Below are positions 18,777-26,974 of a stretch of DNA of 35,332 nucleotides, piece after piece. The notes beneath the pieces were generated by a model. The model did no database searches. It saw only the letters and a list, made by a program, of their open reading frames with translations, and was not told where the DNA came from. Origin of the DNA: an uncultured Gemmiger sp. (GTDB lineage Bacteria > Bacillota > Clostridia > Oscillospirales > Ruminococcaceae); NCBI GenBank assembly GCA_949295035.1, contig CASFJO010000051.1:1-35332 (forward strand), in the 5' to 3' direction. Position 1 is the first letter of the stretch; each line of letters opens with the position of its first letter. Both the position numbers and the translations under genes were made by a program.

Positions 18777-20759
18777 ATGTGGGATGTATTGCTGGCCTTG
18801 CTGGCCCTGCTGGGCCTGACGGCCTTTCTCACCCTGTACGGGCGGTTGCCCGCCGCGCTGGGCCCGCTCACCGCGCTGAGCCTGGCGGGCCTTTGGCTGA
18901 CCGTCTGGGGCATGGCCGGGGCGCTGACCGCGGGCGGCTGGACCCTGTATCTGGCTTCCTGGGGGCTGGGCGGCTGGGCGCTGGTGCGCCGCCGCGAGCG
19001 CTGGCGCCAGCTGCTGACCCCGGGCCTTGTGCTGTTCGCGGTGATGGCGCTGGGGGTTACGGTGTACTTCGCGGTGCGCCAGCCCATCCCCACCGATTTT
19101 GACGAGTATTCCCTCTGGGCTACCGCGGCCAAGCTGACCAAGGCGAACGACGCCCTCTATACCGTGGGCGAGACCGGCACCCCCTGGCAGGCCACCCAGA
19201 CCCCCAGCCTGATCCTGATGGGATACTTTGCCCAGTTTCTGGGCAAATTTGCCTACTGGAAGGTGTACGTGGGGTACGACTGGCTGCTGTTTGCCTGCTT
19301 CGCGGCGGTGCTGGGGCGGCTGGGCTGGAAACAGTATGCCCTGGCGGTGCCGGCGGCGGTGGCCTGCTGGTGCGCCCCCTGGTTCTTCACCACCTACAAC
19401 CGCACCATCTTTTTGAGCAAGGTGTATATGAACAGCTACGGCGATATCCCCGCCGGGGTGCTGTTCGGCGGGGCGGTGGCTCTGTGGCTGGCCCTGCGCG
19501 CCGGCGCCGGCCCCCGCTGGCCGGTGCCGGTGGTGCTGGCTTTCGCCGCCCTGGCCAAGGACAATCTGTTCCCGGTGATGCTGGTGGCCGCCGGTATGGC
19601 CGCGGCGGACTGGTTCTTTTTCCCGGACGCCGGGCCCTTCCGCGAGGGCTGGCCCCGGCGGCTGGGATTCTCGGCCCTGGCCGGCGCGGTCTCACTGGCG
19701 GCCTATCTGGTCTGGAGCCGCTATATCGGCGCCCTGGCCGCCCTCAACGCCGCTGAAGGTGGCATGGGGGTCACCAGCCAGAGTCTGCCCTCGGTGGTGC
19801 TGAACGGCGTGAAGATGCTGCTGGGCCTGCCGGTAGAAAGCTACTATGAGGAGCGCCGCTGGCGCTTTGTGCAGGCCGGGCAGGACATGGCGCGCGCCTT
19901 TTTGCGGGACGAACTGTCCATGGTGGGGCCGGGCATCGTGGTGCTGGGGCTGATCCTGGGGCTGCTGGCGGCGGGGATCCTGCTGGCCCGCACCGGCCGG
20001 CTGCGGGCACGGATCGGGCTGCTGGCGGCGGTGGCGCTGGCGGGTTTTGCGGGCTACAACTTTGTGCTGCGGCTCAGCTATGCCTTTATTTTCCGGGAAG
20101 AGCAGTGCGTGGGCCTGGTGGACTACAACCGCTATATCTATCCCTATTATATCGGGCTGTTCCTGATCGCGCTGGCCTGCCTGCTGGCGGCCGCCCGGGA
20201 ATACCCCGCCCCGTGCCCCCGCGCTCTGGCGGCGGGGGCGCTGGTGCTGGCGCTGGGCGGCGGGATGCTGCTGCGCACGAACCAGTTCATCCTGCCCCAG
20301 TACAGCGTGCTGGGGTTCAGCCAGGCGGAGTTTGACGACCAGAACCTGATCCAGCAAAAGGCCGACGCGGTGGCCGCGGCGGTGGAGCCGGGCAGCCGGA
20401 TCTTCTTTGTGAGCCAGGGGGACAACGGCCTGCGCTGGTTCAGTTACAGCTGCGATCTGCTGCCGCTGATCCTGGATTACAGCGGTGATCTGGAAACGGG
20501 CGGCGGCGGTGGCGGCACCTTCGGACTGCCCGAGCTGGATAACGGCAATCTGTACTACCACCCCTACACCCGGGAGGACTTTTGCGCTCTGGTGGAGGAG
20601 AGCGGCTGCGCCTACATCCTGGTGGACGCGGTGGACGAGATCTTTGTGGAGAGCTACGGCAGCCTGTTTGCCGACGGGCTGGCCGGCGCGGCGGACACGC
20701 TGCTCTACCGGGTGACCGGGGACGGCTGGCAGCCGGTGGAAATGGAGGTGCCCCGATGA
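18777..20759 (+). CDS. Module copy 2: 660-residue GT-C-like membrane protein
   Basis: Paralogue of the 16185 protein, with identical length. Matching features are FAVRQPIPTDFDEYSLWATAAK (Asp109-Glu110), an outer-loop region, about twelve helices, and a soluble C-terminal domain with IFFVSQGDNGLRWFSYSCDLL and CAYILVDAVDEIFVESYGSLF. A run of six Gly (about residue 575) marks a flexible loop specific to this copy. Sequence divergence is considerable, so the duplication is old or the copies have specialised for different donors or acceptors (inference). Start ATG at 18777 follows AAGGAG after the copy 1 small gene. Confidence 0.8.
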   Translation: MWDVLLALLALLGLTAFLTLYGRLPAALGPLTALSLAGLWLTVWGMAGALTAGGWTLYLASWGLGGWALVRRRERWRQLLTPGLVLFAVMALGVTVYFAVRQPIPTDFDEYSLWATAAKLTKANDALYTVGETGTPWQATQTPSLILMGYFAQFLGKFAYWKVYVGYDWLLFACFAAVLGRLGWKQYALAVPAAVACWCAPWFFTTYNRTIFLSKVYMNSYGDIPAGVLFGGAVALWLALRAGAGPRWPVPVVLAFAALAKDNLFPVMLVAAGMAAADWFFFPDAGPFREGWPRRLGFSALAGAVSLAAYLVWSRYIGALAALNAAEGGMGVTSQSLPSVVLNGVKMLLGLPVESYYEERRWRFVQAGQDMARAFLRDELSMVGPGIVVLGLILGLLAAGILLARTGRLRARIGLLAAVALAGFAGYNFVLRLSYAFIFREEQCVGLVDYNRYIYPYYIGLFLIALACLLAAAREYPAPCPRALAAGALVLALGGGMLLRTNQFILPQYSVLGFSQAEFDDQNLIQQKADAVAAAVEPGSRIFFVSQGDNGLRWFSYSCDLLPLILDYSGDLETGGGGGGTFGLPELDNGNLYYHPYTREDFCALVEESGCAYILVDAVDEIFVESYGSLFADGLAGAADTLLYRVTGDGWQPVEMEVPR

Positions 20760-21403
20760 AGCGTTTGCGAAACTGGGCGCGCCGGCTGCCGGCTCCCATC
20801 CCGCTGGCCTGTTACGCGCTGGCGCTGGTGTTCTGGCTGGGCAGCGCCCTGGCGGTGCTGGGCTGGGAGGCCGCGGGCCGGGCCGGCGGCAGGCTGACCC
20901 GGACCACCCTGGACCCGTCCGCCCTGGAACAGGCGGACATTGCCCCGGCGGGTAACGGGGACTGGGTCACCACCGGCGGCGACCCCCAGCTGATCTGGCG
21001 CAATCCGGACGGCCGGCTGGTGCGCAGCCTGCTGATGGAGGTGACCTTCAGCCAGACCCCCCGGGAGGTCTGCCTCTACTACACCACCCGGGCAGACGAG
21101 CCCTTCAGCAGCGGCAAGCGGGTGTTCGGCGAAAAGCAGGACGACGGCAGTTACCGGTTCCGCCTGCCCGCCGGCGCCATCGCCGCTTTGCGGCTGGACC
21201 CCTGCAGCCCCGCGGCGGAACAGGGGGCCATCGCCCTGACGGACCTGACCCTGACCTTGAACGTGGATACCCCCTGGTACGCCGCCTTCAACCCGGGCTG
21301 GAGCGGGCTGTTCGGGTATCTGGTCTGGCCGGGCCTCGCGGCGGCGGCGCTGCGCTGGGCCTGGGACGGGGCGCGCTGGCTGCGCCGGCGAAAAGGAGCA
21401 TAA
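20756..21403 (+). CDS. Module copy 2: small bitopic protein with external beta domain
   Basis: A 215-residue counterpart of the 18164 protein: N-terminal helix (IPLACYALALVFWLGSALAV), outer domain with TGGDPQLIWRN, VCLYYTT and AALRLDPCS in the same order, then a C-terminal hydrophobic segment (GLFGYLVWPGLAAAALRW) and a basic tail. Shares only scattered motifs with copy 1, confirming an old duplication of the whole two-gene unit. ATGA overlap with the large gene is also conserved. Confidence 0.78.
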   Translation: MKRLRNWARRLPAPIPLACYALALVFWLGSALAVLGWEAAGRAGGRLTRTTLDPSALEQADIAPAGNGDWVTTGGDPQLIWRNPDGRLVRSLLMEVTFSQTPREVCLYYTTRADEPFSSGKRVFGEKQDDGSYRFRLPAGAIAALRLDPCSPAAEQGAIALTDLTLTLNVDTPWYAAFNPGWSGLFGYLVWPGLAAAALRWAWDGARWLRRRKGA

Positions 21404-21412
21404 GCAGACCGG

Positions 21413-21451
21413 GCGGGGGCTTTCCCCGCTTTGCGGCCGGCCGGGCCGGCC
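21413..21451 (+). repeat. Two GC hairpins before legC, one with a one-base centre
   Basis: First hairpin: GCGGGG/CCCCGC at 21413-21429 with a 5-base loop. Second: ggccggcc-g-ggccggcc at 21435-21451, perfect 8-base arms around a single G, 11 bases before the AAAGAGGTG ribosome binding site. No U tract follows. Confidence 0.7.
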
Positions 21452-21479
21452 ATAGAGTGTGTAAAGAGGTGTTTTGTGT

Positions 21480-22643
21480 ATGGCAACGTTCATCCCCCTG
21501 TCGGTGCCCAACTTCGGCGGGCACGAAAAGGAATACGTCAACGACGCGGTGGTCAGCGAGTGGGTGTCCACCGGCGGCAGCAAGGTGGCCGATTTTGAAC
21601 AGGCCATCGCCGACTATGTGGGCATGCCCCGGGCGGTGGCCTGCAACAGCGGGTCCTCCGGGCTGCACCTGGCGGCCATGGTGGCCGGGATCCGGCGGGG
21701 CGAGGAGGTCATCGTGCCCAGCCTGACCTTTATCGCGGCGGTCAACCCGGTCACCCGGTACATCGGGGCCGAGCCGGTGTTCATCGGCTGCGACGACAGC
21801 CTGTGCATCTGCCCCGACGCGGTGGAGGCGTTCTGCCGCGACCGGTGCGAGATGCGCGGCGGGGGGTTGTACAACAAGACCAGCGGCGCCCGGGTGCGGG
21901 CGCTGGTGGCGGTGCATGTGTTCGGCAACATGGCCGACCTGCCCCGCCTGACCGACATCGCCCGCCGCTACAATCTGGTGCTCATCGAGGACGCCACCGA
22001 GGCCCTGGGCACCCGGTACACCTCCGGCCCCTTCGCGGGCAAAATGGCCGGCACCATCGGCGATGTGGGGGTGTACAGCTTCAACGGCAACAAGATCATC
22101 ACCACCGGCGCGGGCGGCATGGTGGTCTCCAACCATCCCGACTGGGCCGAGCACGCCAAGCACCTGTCCACCCAGGCCAAGAGCAACGAACTGCAGTTCT
22201 TCCACGACGAGGTGGGCTACAACTACCGGATGACCAACCTGCAGGCCGCCCTGGGCCTGGCCCAGCTGGAGCAGCTGGAGGGCTTCATCGCCCACAAGCA
22301 CGCCCGCTGGCAGCAGTACAAGGACGCGCTGGACGGGGTGAACGGCTACCGCATCCTGGGCTTCCGGGAGGATTGCACCCGCCCCAACAAGTGGTTCTAC
22401 TCGCTCTATCTGGCCGACGAGCGGTATGACCGGGACGCCCTGATCCGCAAGCTGCACGAGCAGGCCATCCAGACCCGGCCGGTCTGGGCGCTGATCCATC
22501 AGCAGGCGGACTACGGCCGCAACGAGGCCTACGCCATGGAAAAGGCCGAGGACTACCGGGCCCATATCGTCAACCTGCCCTGCTCCACCAACCTGAGCGA
22601 GGCGGACTGCCGGCGGGTCATCGACGCGCTGCTGGCGCTGTAA
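21480..22643 (+). CDS. legC: PLP-dependent sugar aminotransferase, LegC-like
   Basis: A 387-residue DegT/DnrJ/EryC1 family aminotransferase. The cofactor Lys is Lys205 in YSFNGNKIITTGAGGM, the Asp that holds the pyridine nitrogen lies in IEDATEALG (about 170-177), and the phosphate-binding Ser/Gly region reads CNSGSSGLH. In legionaminic-acid pathways this enzyme converts the 4-keto-6-deoxy sugar made by LegB to the 4-amino sugar. ATG at 21480 lies nine bases after AAAGAGGT. Confidence 0.93.
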   Translation: MATFIPLSVPNFGGHEKEYVNDAVVSEWVSTGGSKVADFEQAIADYVGMPRAVACNSGSSGLHLAAMVAGIRRGEEVIVPSLTFIAAVNPVTRYIGAEPVFIGCDDSLCICPDAVEAFCRDRCEMRGGGLYNKTSGARVRALVAVHVFGNMADLPRLTDIARRYNLVLIEDATEALGTRYTSGPFAGKMAGTIGDVGVYSFNGNKIITTGAGGMVVSNHPDWAEHAKHLSTQAKSNELQFFHDEVGYNYRMTNLQAALGLAQLEQLEGFIAHKHARWQQYKDALDGVNGYRILGFREDCTRPNKWFYSLYLADERYDRDALIRKLHEQAIQTRPVWALIHQQADYGRNEAYAMEKAEDYRAHIVNLPCSTNLSEADCRRVIDALLAL

Positions 22644-22666
22644 CGACGCAAAGAGGGGGGCGGCCG

Positions 22667-23713
22667 ATGCTGCACATCGAGGAGTTGTATATCGAGCCTT
22701 CCGCCACCGTGCTGGAGGCGATGAAAAAGCTGGACGAGACCGGCCAGCGGATCCTGTTCGTGGCACCGCAGGGCCGGCTGGCGGCGGTGCTCACCGACGG
22801 GGACGTGCGCAAGTACATCCTGCGGGGCGGCAGCCTGGACGGGCCGGTGAGCGGCGCGGCCAACTACCATCCGGTCAGCCTGCCGGTGAGCGAGCGGGGC
22901 AGCGCCCGGGCGGTGCTGGAGCAAAAGGGCATCGACGCGCTGCCGCTGCTGGACAAAAAAGGCCATATCCTGGACATCGTGTTCGCCAGCGGCTTTGATA
23001 TCGACAACCGCAAGCCCGCCGGGCTGCCGGTGGTCATCATGGCGGGGGGGCTGGGCACCCGGCTCTACCCCTACACCAAGATCCTGCCCAAGCCCCTGAT
23101 CCCGGTGGGGGAGATGCCCATCATCGAGCACATCATCCACCGGTTCCGGGATTTCGGCTGCCGGAAGTTTTATCTGGTGGTCAACTACAAAAAGAACATG
23201 ATCAAATCCTACTTCAACGACCTGGACAAGGACTATGAGGTGGAGTATATCGACGAGGAGGAGCCGCTGGGCACCGGCGGCGGGCTCTGCCTGCTGAAAG
23301 GCCGGCTGGACGAGCCGTTCTTTCTGTCCAACTGCGACATCCTGATCGACGCGGATTTCGGCGACATCTACCGCCGCCACAAGGAGAGCGGCAGCCTCAT
23401 CACCATGGTCTGCGCCTTCAAGCACTTCACCGTGCCCTATGGCGTGGTGGACCTGGGCGAGGGGGGCGAGATCCGGGCCATGCGGGAAAAGCCGGAGATG
23501 AACTTTTTGACCAACACCGGCGTCTACGTGGTGGAGCCCCGGGTCGTCCGGGAACTGGAGGACGGCAAAAAACAGGGATTCACCGACATCATCGAGCGGT
23601 ACCGGGCCGCCGGCGAGCGGGTGGGGGTGTACCCCATCCGGGAACAGAGCTGGATGGACATGGGCCAGATGGAAGAACTGGACGCCATGCGCCGCAAGAT
23701 GGAAAACCAGTAA
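22667..23713 (+). CDS. ptmE: CBS-domain sugar-1-phosphate nucleotidyltransferase, PtmE-like
   Basis: A 348-residue two-part enzyme: residues 1-110 form a pair of CBS repeats (VLTDGDVRKYILRG, GIDALPLLDKKGHILDIV), and from residue 121 a nucleotidyltransferase starts with VVIMAGGLGTRLYPYTK and ILPKPLIPVGE. This layout is that of Campylobacter PtmE, which makes GDP-glucosamine for the legionaminic pathway. Its presence suggests the pathway here also runs on a GDP sugar rather than UDP (inference). CBS repeats usually sense adenylate or adenosyl ligands. Confidence 0.88.
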   Translation: MLHIEELYIEPSATVLEAMKKLDETGQRILFVAPQGRLAAVLTDGDVRKYILRGGSLDGPVSGAANYHPVSLPVSERGSARAVLEQKGIDALPLLDKKGHILDIVFASGFDIDNRKPAGLPVVIMAGGLGTRLYPYTKILPKPLIPVGEMPIIEHIIHRFRDFGCRKFYLVVNYKKNMIKSYFNDLDKDYEVEYIDEEEPLGTGGGLCLLKGRLDEPFFLSNCDILIDADFGDIYRRHKESGSLITMVCAFKHFTVPYGVVDLGEGGEIRAMREKPEMNFLTNTGVYVVEPRVVRELEDGKKQGFTDIIERYRAAGERVGVYPIREQSWMDMGQMEELDAMRRKMENQ

Positions 23714-23728
23714 AAAGGGGAGAGCACC

Positions 23729-24724
23729 ATGAGCATCTGCATCATCGCCGAGGCGGGCGTGAACCACAACGGCAGCCTGGAACTGGCCAAGAGGATGGCC
23801 CTGGCCGCCAAGGAGGCCGGGGCGGATATCGTCAAGTACCAGACCGCCGTGCCGGAACTGGTGGTGAGCAGGTTCGCCCCCAAGGCCGAGTATCAGAAGT
23901 CCACCACCGACGCGGCCGAGAGCCAGCTGGAGATGATCCGGCGGCTGCATTTCAGCTTTGAGGCCCACCGGGAACTGAAGGAATACTGCGATTCCATCGG
24001 CATCCAGTACCTGTCGGCGGCCTTTGATATCCCCAGCGTGGAGTTTCTGGCTACCCTGAAACTGCCGGTGGCCAAGATCCCCAGCGGGGAGATCACCAAC
24101 CTGCCCTATCTGGAGGCGGTGGCCGCCACCCGCACGCCGGTGATCCTGTCCACCGGCATGAGCACCCTGCCCGAGATCGAGGACGCGCTGAGCGTGCTGG
24201 AAGAGGGCGGCTGCCCCGGCGTGACATTGCTGCACTGCAACACCGAGTATCCCACCCCCTATGAGGACGCGAACCTGCTGGCCATGCTGGACCTGGCCGA
24301 GCAGTTCGGGCTGCCGGTGGGCCTGTCCGACCACACCCCCGGCTGGGAGTGCGATGTGGCTGCCGCCGCGCTGGGCGCCACCGTGATCGAGAAGCACTTC
24401 ACCCTGGACAAGGACATGGAAGGCCCGGACCAGAAGGCCAGCCTGGACGTGGCGGAACTCACCGCCATGATCACCGCGGTGCGCCGCACCGAGGCGGCGC
24501 TGGGCACCGGACGCAAGGCGGTGAGCCCCAGCGAGGCCAAGAACAAGCCGGTGGCCCGCAAGAGCATCGTGGCCGCCCGGCCCATCCGCAAGGGCGAGGT
24601 CTTTACCGCGGAGAACCTGACCACCAAGCGCCCCGGCACCGGGGTGAGCCCCATGCGCTGGCATGAGGCGCTGGGCCAGGCCGCCAAACGGGACTTTGCC
24701 GAGGACGAGCCCATCGAACTGTAA
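23729..24724 (+). CDS. legI: Nonulosonic acid synthase, NeuB/LegI family
   Basis: A 331-residue synthase that condenses phosphoenolpyruvate with a six-carbon amino sugar to form a nine-carbon sialic-acid-like sugar. The TIM barrel opens IAEAGVNHNGSLELAKRM, with ADIVKYQT, KIPSGEITN, LLHCNTEYP, VGLSDHT and IEKHFTLDK blocks all present. The C-terminal SAF (antifreeze-like) domain reads KSIVAARPIRKGEVFTAENL. Whether the product is legionaminic, neuraminic or another acid is inferred from LegB/LegC neighbours. Confidence 0.95.
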   Translation: MSICIIAEAGVNHNGSLELAKRMALAAKEAGADIVKYQTAVPELVVSRFAPKAEYQKSTTDAAESQLEMIRRLHFSFEAHRELKEYCDSIGIQYLSAAFDIPSVEFLATLKLPVAKIPSGEITNLPYLEAVAATRTPVILSTGMSTLPEIEDALSVLEEGGCPGVTLLHCNTEYPTPYEDANLLAMLDLAEQFGLPVGLSDHTPGWECDVAAAALGATVIEKHFTLDKDMEGPDQKASLDVAELTAMITAVRRTEAALGTGRKAVSPSEAKNKPVARKSIVAARPIRKGEVFTAENLTTKRPGTGVSPMRWHEALGQAAKRDFAEDEPIEL

Positions 24725-24730
24725 ACCCGC

Positions 24731-24776
24731 GCCGCCCGGACCGGACTTTCCACATCCGGGCGGCCCTTTGTGGAAA
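24731..24776 (+). other. Two overlapping alternative stems before legG
   Basis: Stem A pairs gccgcccgga (24731-24740) with tccgggcggc (24755-24764). Its loop contains tttccaca (24747-24754), which is exactly complementary to tgtggaaa (24769-24776). The two stems would form a pseudoknot or compete, immediately before AAGGAGG of the next gene. Confidence 0.6.
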
Positions 24777-24795
24777 ACGTAAGGAGGCGAACGGT

Positions 24796-25989
24796 ATGTG
24801 CCAGCCGGTCAAACTGGCGGTGGTCACCGGCACCCGGGCCGAGTACGGCCTGCTGCGCCCGGTGATCCGAAAACTTATGGCCCGCCCGGATGCGCGGCTG
24901 TCGGTGCTGGTAACCGGGGCCCATCTGGCGGCGGAGTACGGCAATACCGTGGCCGAGATCGAGGCCGACGGGGTGCCCATCGCCGCCCGCATCCCCATCC
25001 TTGTGCCGGGCGAGAGCGGCCCTCTGGCCACCGCCGACGCGGTGGAGAAGGCCATCCACGGCTTTGTGCGCTGGTTCGCGGAACGCCGGCCCGCCTGTGT
25101 GCTGGTGCTGGGAGACCGGTACGAGATCTTTGCCGCGGCCCAGGCGGCGGCCTTTGCCCGGGTACCGGTGGCCCACATCAGCGGCGGCGACGTGACCCTG
25201 GGCGCGGCGGACGACTGGTACCGCCACTGCATCACCAAGATCGCCCACCTGCATTTCCCCAGCTGCGCCCAGTCCGCCCGGCGGGTGGTGCGGATGGGGG
25301 AGCCGCCCTCCGCCGTATTCAACGTGGGCGGCCTGGGGGACGAGAACATCCGCACCATAGCCCTGCTGCCGCCGGAGGAACTGAGCCGCAGCATCGGCTT
25401 TGATCTGACAAAGCCCTACGGGCTGGTCACCTTCCACCCGGAGACCGCCGGCGGGGCCGACCCGTCCGCCCAGTCCGCCGCGCTGCTGGCGGCCATGGAC
25501 GCGGTGAGCGATGCCGCCGGCCTGCGCTGGCTGGTCACCAAGGCCAACGCCGACGCGGGCGGCGCGGTCATCAACCAAATGCTGGACGACTGGGCCGCCG
25601 CCCGTCCCGGCATCGCCGCGGTGCGCGCCAGCCTGGGGGTGGTGCGGTACCTCTCCGCCATGAAGGGGGCGGCGGTGGTGCTGGGAAATTCCTCCAGCGG
25701 GGTGGTGGAGACCCCCACCTTCGGGGTGCCCGCCGTCAACGTGGGCCACCGGCAGAAGGGCCGCCCGGTCTGCGAAAACGTGATCGGCTGCCCAGCGGAC
25801 AGAGCCGCCATCGAGGCCGCTCTGTACAAGGCGCTGGACCCGGCTTTTCTGCCGGTGGCCCAGGCGGCCAAAAGCCCCTACAACGGGGGCGATACCAGCG
25901 GAAAGATCGTGGAGATTTTGCTGCGGGAGGTGCGCCGGCCGGATTTCGGCGCGCCCAAAACCTTTTATGAAGGGGAGATACCGAGATGA
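24796..25989 (+). CDS. legG: Hydrolysing UDP/GDP-sugar 2-epimerase, NeuC/LegG family
   Basis: A 397-residue GT-B-fold enzyme that inverts C2 of the NDP-amino sugar and releases the free sugar used by the synthase. Diagnostic blocks are VVTGTRAEYGLL, LGDRYE, RHCITKIAHLHF, TFHPET and the C-terminal VLGNSSSGVVE. The usual HIHGGE block reads HISGGD here. ATG at 24796 follows AAGGAGG. Overlaps the next gene as ATGA. Confidence 0.93.
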   Translation: MCQPVKLAVVTGTRAEYGLLRPVIRKLMARPDARLSVLVTGAHLAAEYGNTVAEIEADGVPIAARIPILVPGESGPLATADAVEKAIHGFVRWFAERRPACVLVLGDRYEIFAAAQAAAFARVPVAHISGGDVTLGAADDWYRHCITKIAHLHFPSCAQSARRVVRMGEPPSAVFNVGGLGDENIRTIALLPPEELSRSIGFDLTKPYGLVTFHPETAGGADPSAQSAALLAAMDAVSDAAGLRWLVTKANADAGGAVINQMLDDWAAARPGIAAVRASLGVVRYLSAMKGAAVVLGNSSSGVVETPTFGVPAVNVGHRQKGRPVCENVIGCPADRAAIEAALYKALDPAFLPVAQAAKSPYNGGDTSGKIVEILLREVRRPDFGAPKTFYEGEIPR

Positions 25990-26963
25990 AACTGTTGATC
26001 GTGGGCCTGGGCAGCATGGGCAAGCGCCGCGCCCGGCTGCTGCGGGGCCTTTTGCCGGATGTGGCGATCGCGGGGGTGGATTCCGCCCCCGGCCGCCGGG
26101 AGGAAGCCCGGGCCTTGGGCATCACCCCCTATGAGAGCCCGGACGCGGCCCTGGCGGCGGGCGGCTTTGACGGGGCGCTGGTCTGCACCGCGCCCTTGAG
26201 CCACGCGGGGATCATCGGCCGGCTGCTGGACGCAAAGCTGCCGGTGTTCACCGAGCTGAACCTGGTGGACGACGGCTACGACGAGAATATCCGCAAGGCC
26301 AGAGAAAACGGGGTGCCGCTGTTCCTCTCCAGCACCATGCTCTACCGGGGGGAGACCCAATACATCAAACAGCGGGTGAAAGCGTTCGGCCGGCCGGTGA
26401 ACTACATCTACCACATCGGCCAGTACCTGCCCGACTGGCACCCCTGGGAAAACTACAAAAACTTTTTTGTGGGGGATGCGCGCACCGGCGGGGTGCGGGA
26501 GATCTTTGGCATCGACCTGCCCTGGCTGCTGGACGCGTTCGGCCCGGTGGCCGGTTTCAGCGCCATGAAGGACAAGATCAGCGATCTGGAGATTACCTAT
26601 CCGGACAGCGTCTTTGTCACCCTGCGCCATCAAAACGGGGTCAAGGGGATGCTGGCGGTGGACGTGGTCAGCCCCAAGGCGGTGCGCAACTTTGAGTGCT
26701 TCGGCGACGGGCTGCACCTGTTCTGGGAGGGCAACCCCCGCTCCCTCTATGAGTTCGACAAGCAAAGCGGCGAGAAGCGGCCGGTGAACACCTACGCCCG
26801 GGTGGAGCAGGACCCCCGCTACTCCGACAACATCGTGGAGAACGCCTACGTGGACGAACTGGCCAACTTTCTGGGGGTGCTGGCCGGCGCCGAAAAGCCC
26901 CGGTACAGCTTTGAACAGGACAAGGAGACCATCCGGCTGATCGAGGCCATCGAGCGAGCCTGA
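25986..26963 (+). CDS. Gfo/Idh/MocA oxidoreductase without the usual EKP motif
   Basis: A 325-residue protein with the N-terminal Rossmann GLGSMGKRR and a C-terminal beta-sheet domain. The conserved EKP motif, whose Lys takes part in catalysis in this superfamily, is replaced by Glu90-Leu91-Asn92 in VFTELNLVDD. The rest of the fold looks complete (YRGETQYIKQRV, GGVREIFGIDLPWLLDAFG). It may be a non-catalytic partner of the adjacent oxidoreductase, or work by another mechanism; PtmF-like genes occur in similar loci. ATGA overlap with legG implies coupled expression. Confidence 0.8.
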   Translation: MKLLIVGLGSMGKRRARLLRGLLPDVAIAGVDSAPGRREEARALGITPYESPDAALAAGGFDGALVCTAPLSHAGIIGRLLDAKLPVFTELNLVDDGYDENIRKARENGVPLFLSSTMLYRGETQYIKQRVKAFGRPVNYIYHIGQYLPDWHPWENYKNFFVGDARTGGVREIFGIDLPWLLDAFGPVAGFSAMKDKISDLEITYPDSVFVTLRHQNGVKGMLAVDVVSPKAVRNFECFGDGLHLFWEGNPRSLYEFDKQSGEKRPVNTYARVEQDPRYSDNIVENAYVDELANFLGVLAGAEKPRYSFEQDKETIRLIEAIERA

Positions 26964-26974
26964 GGAGGAGGACC

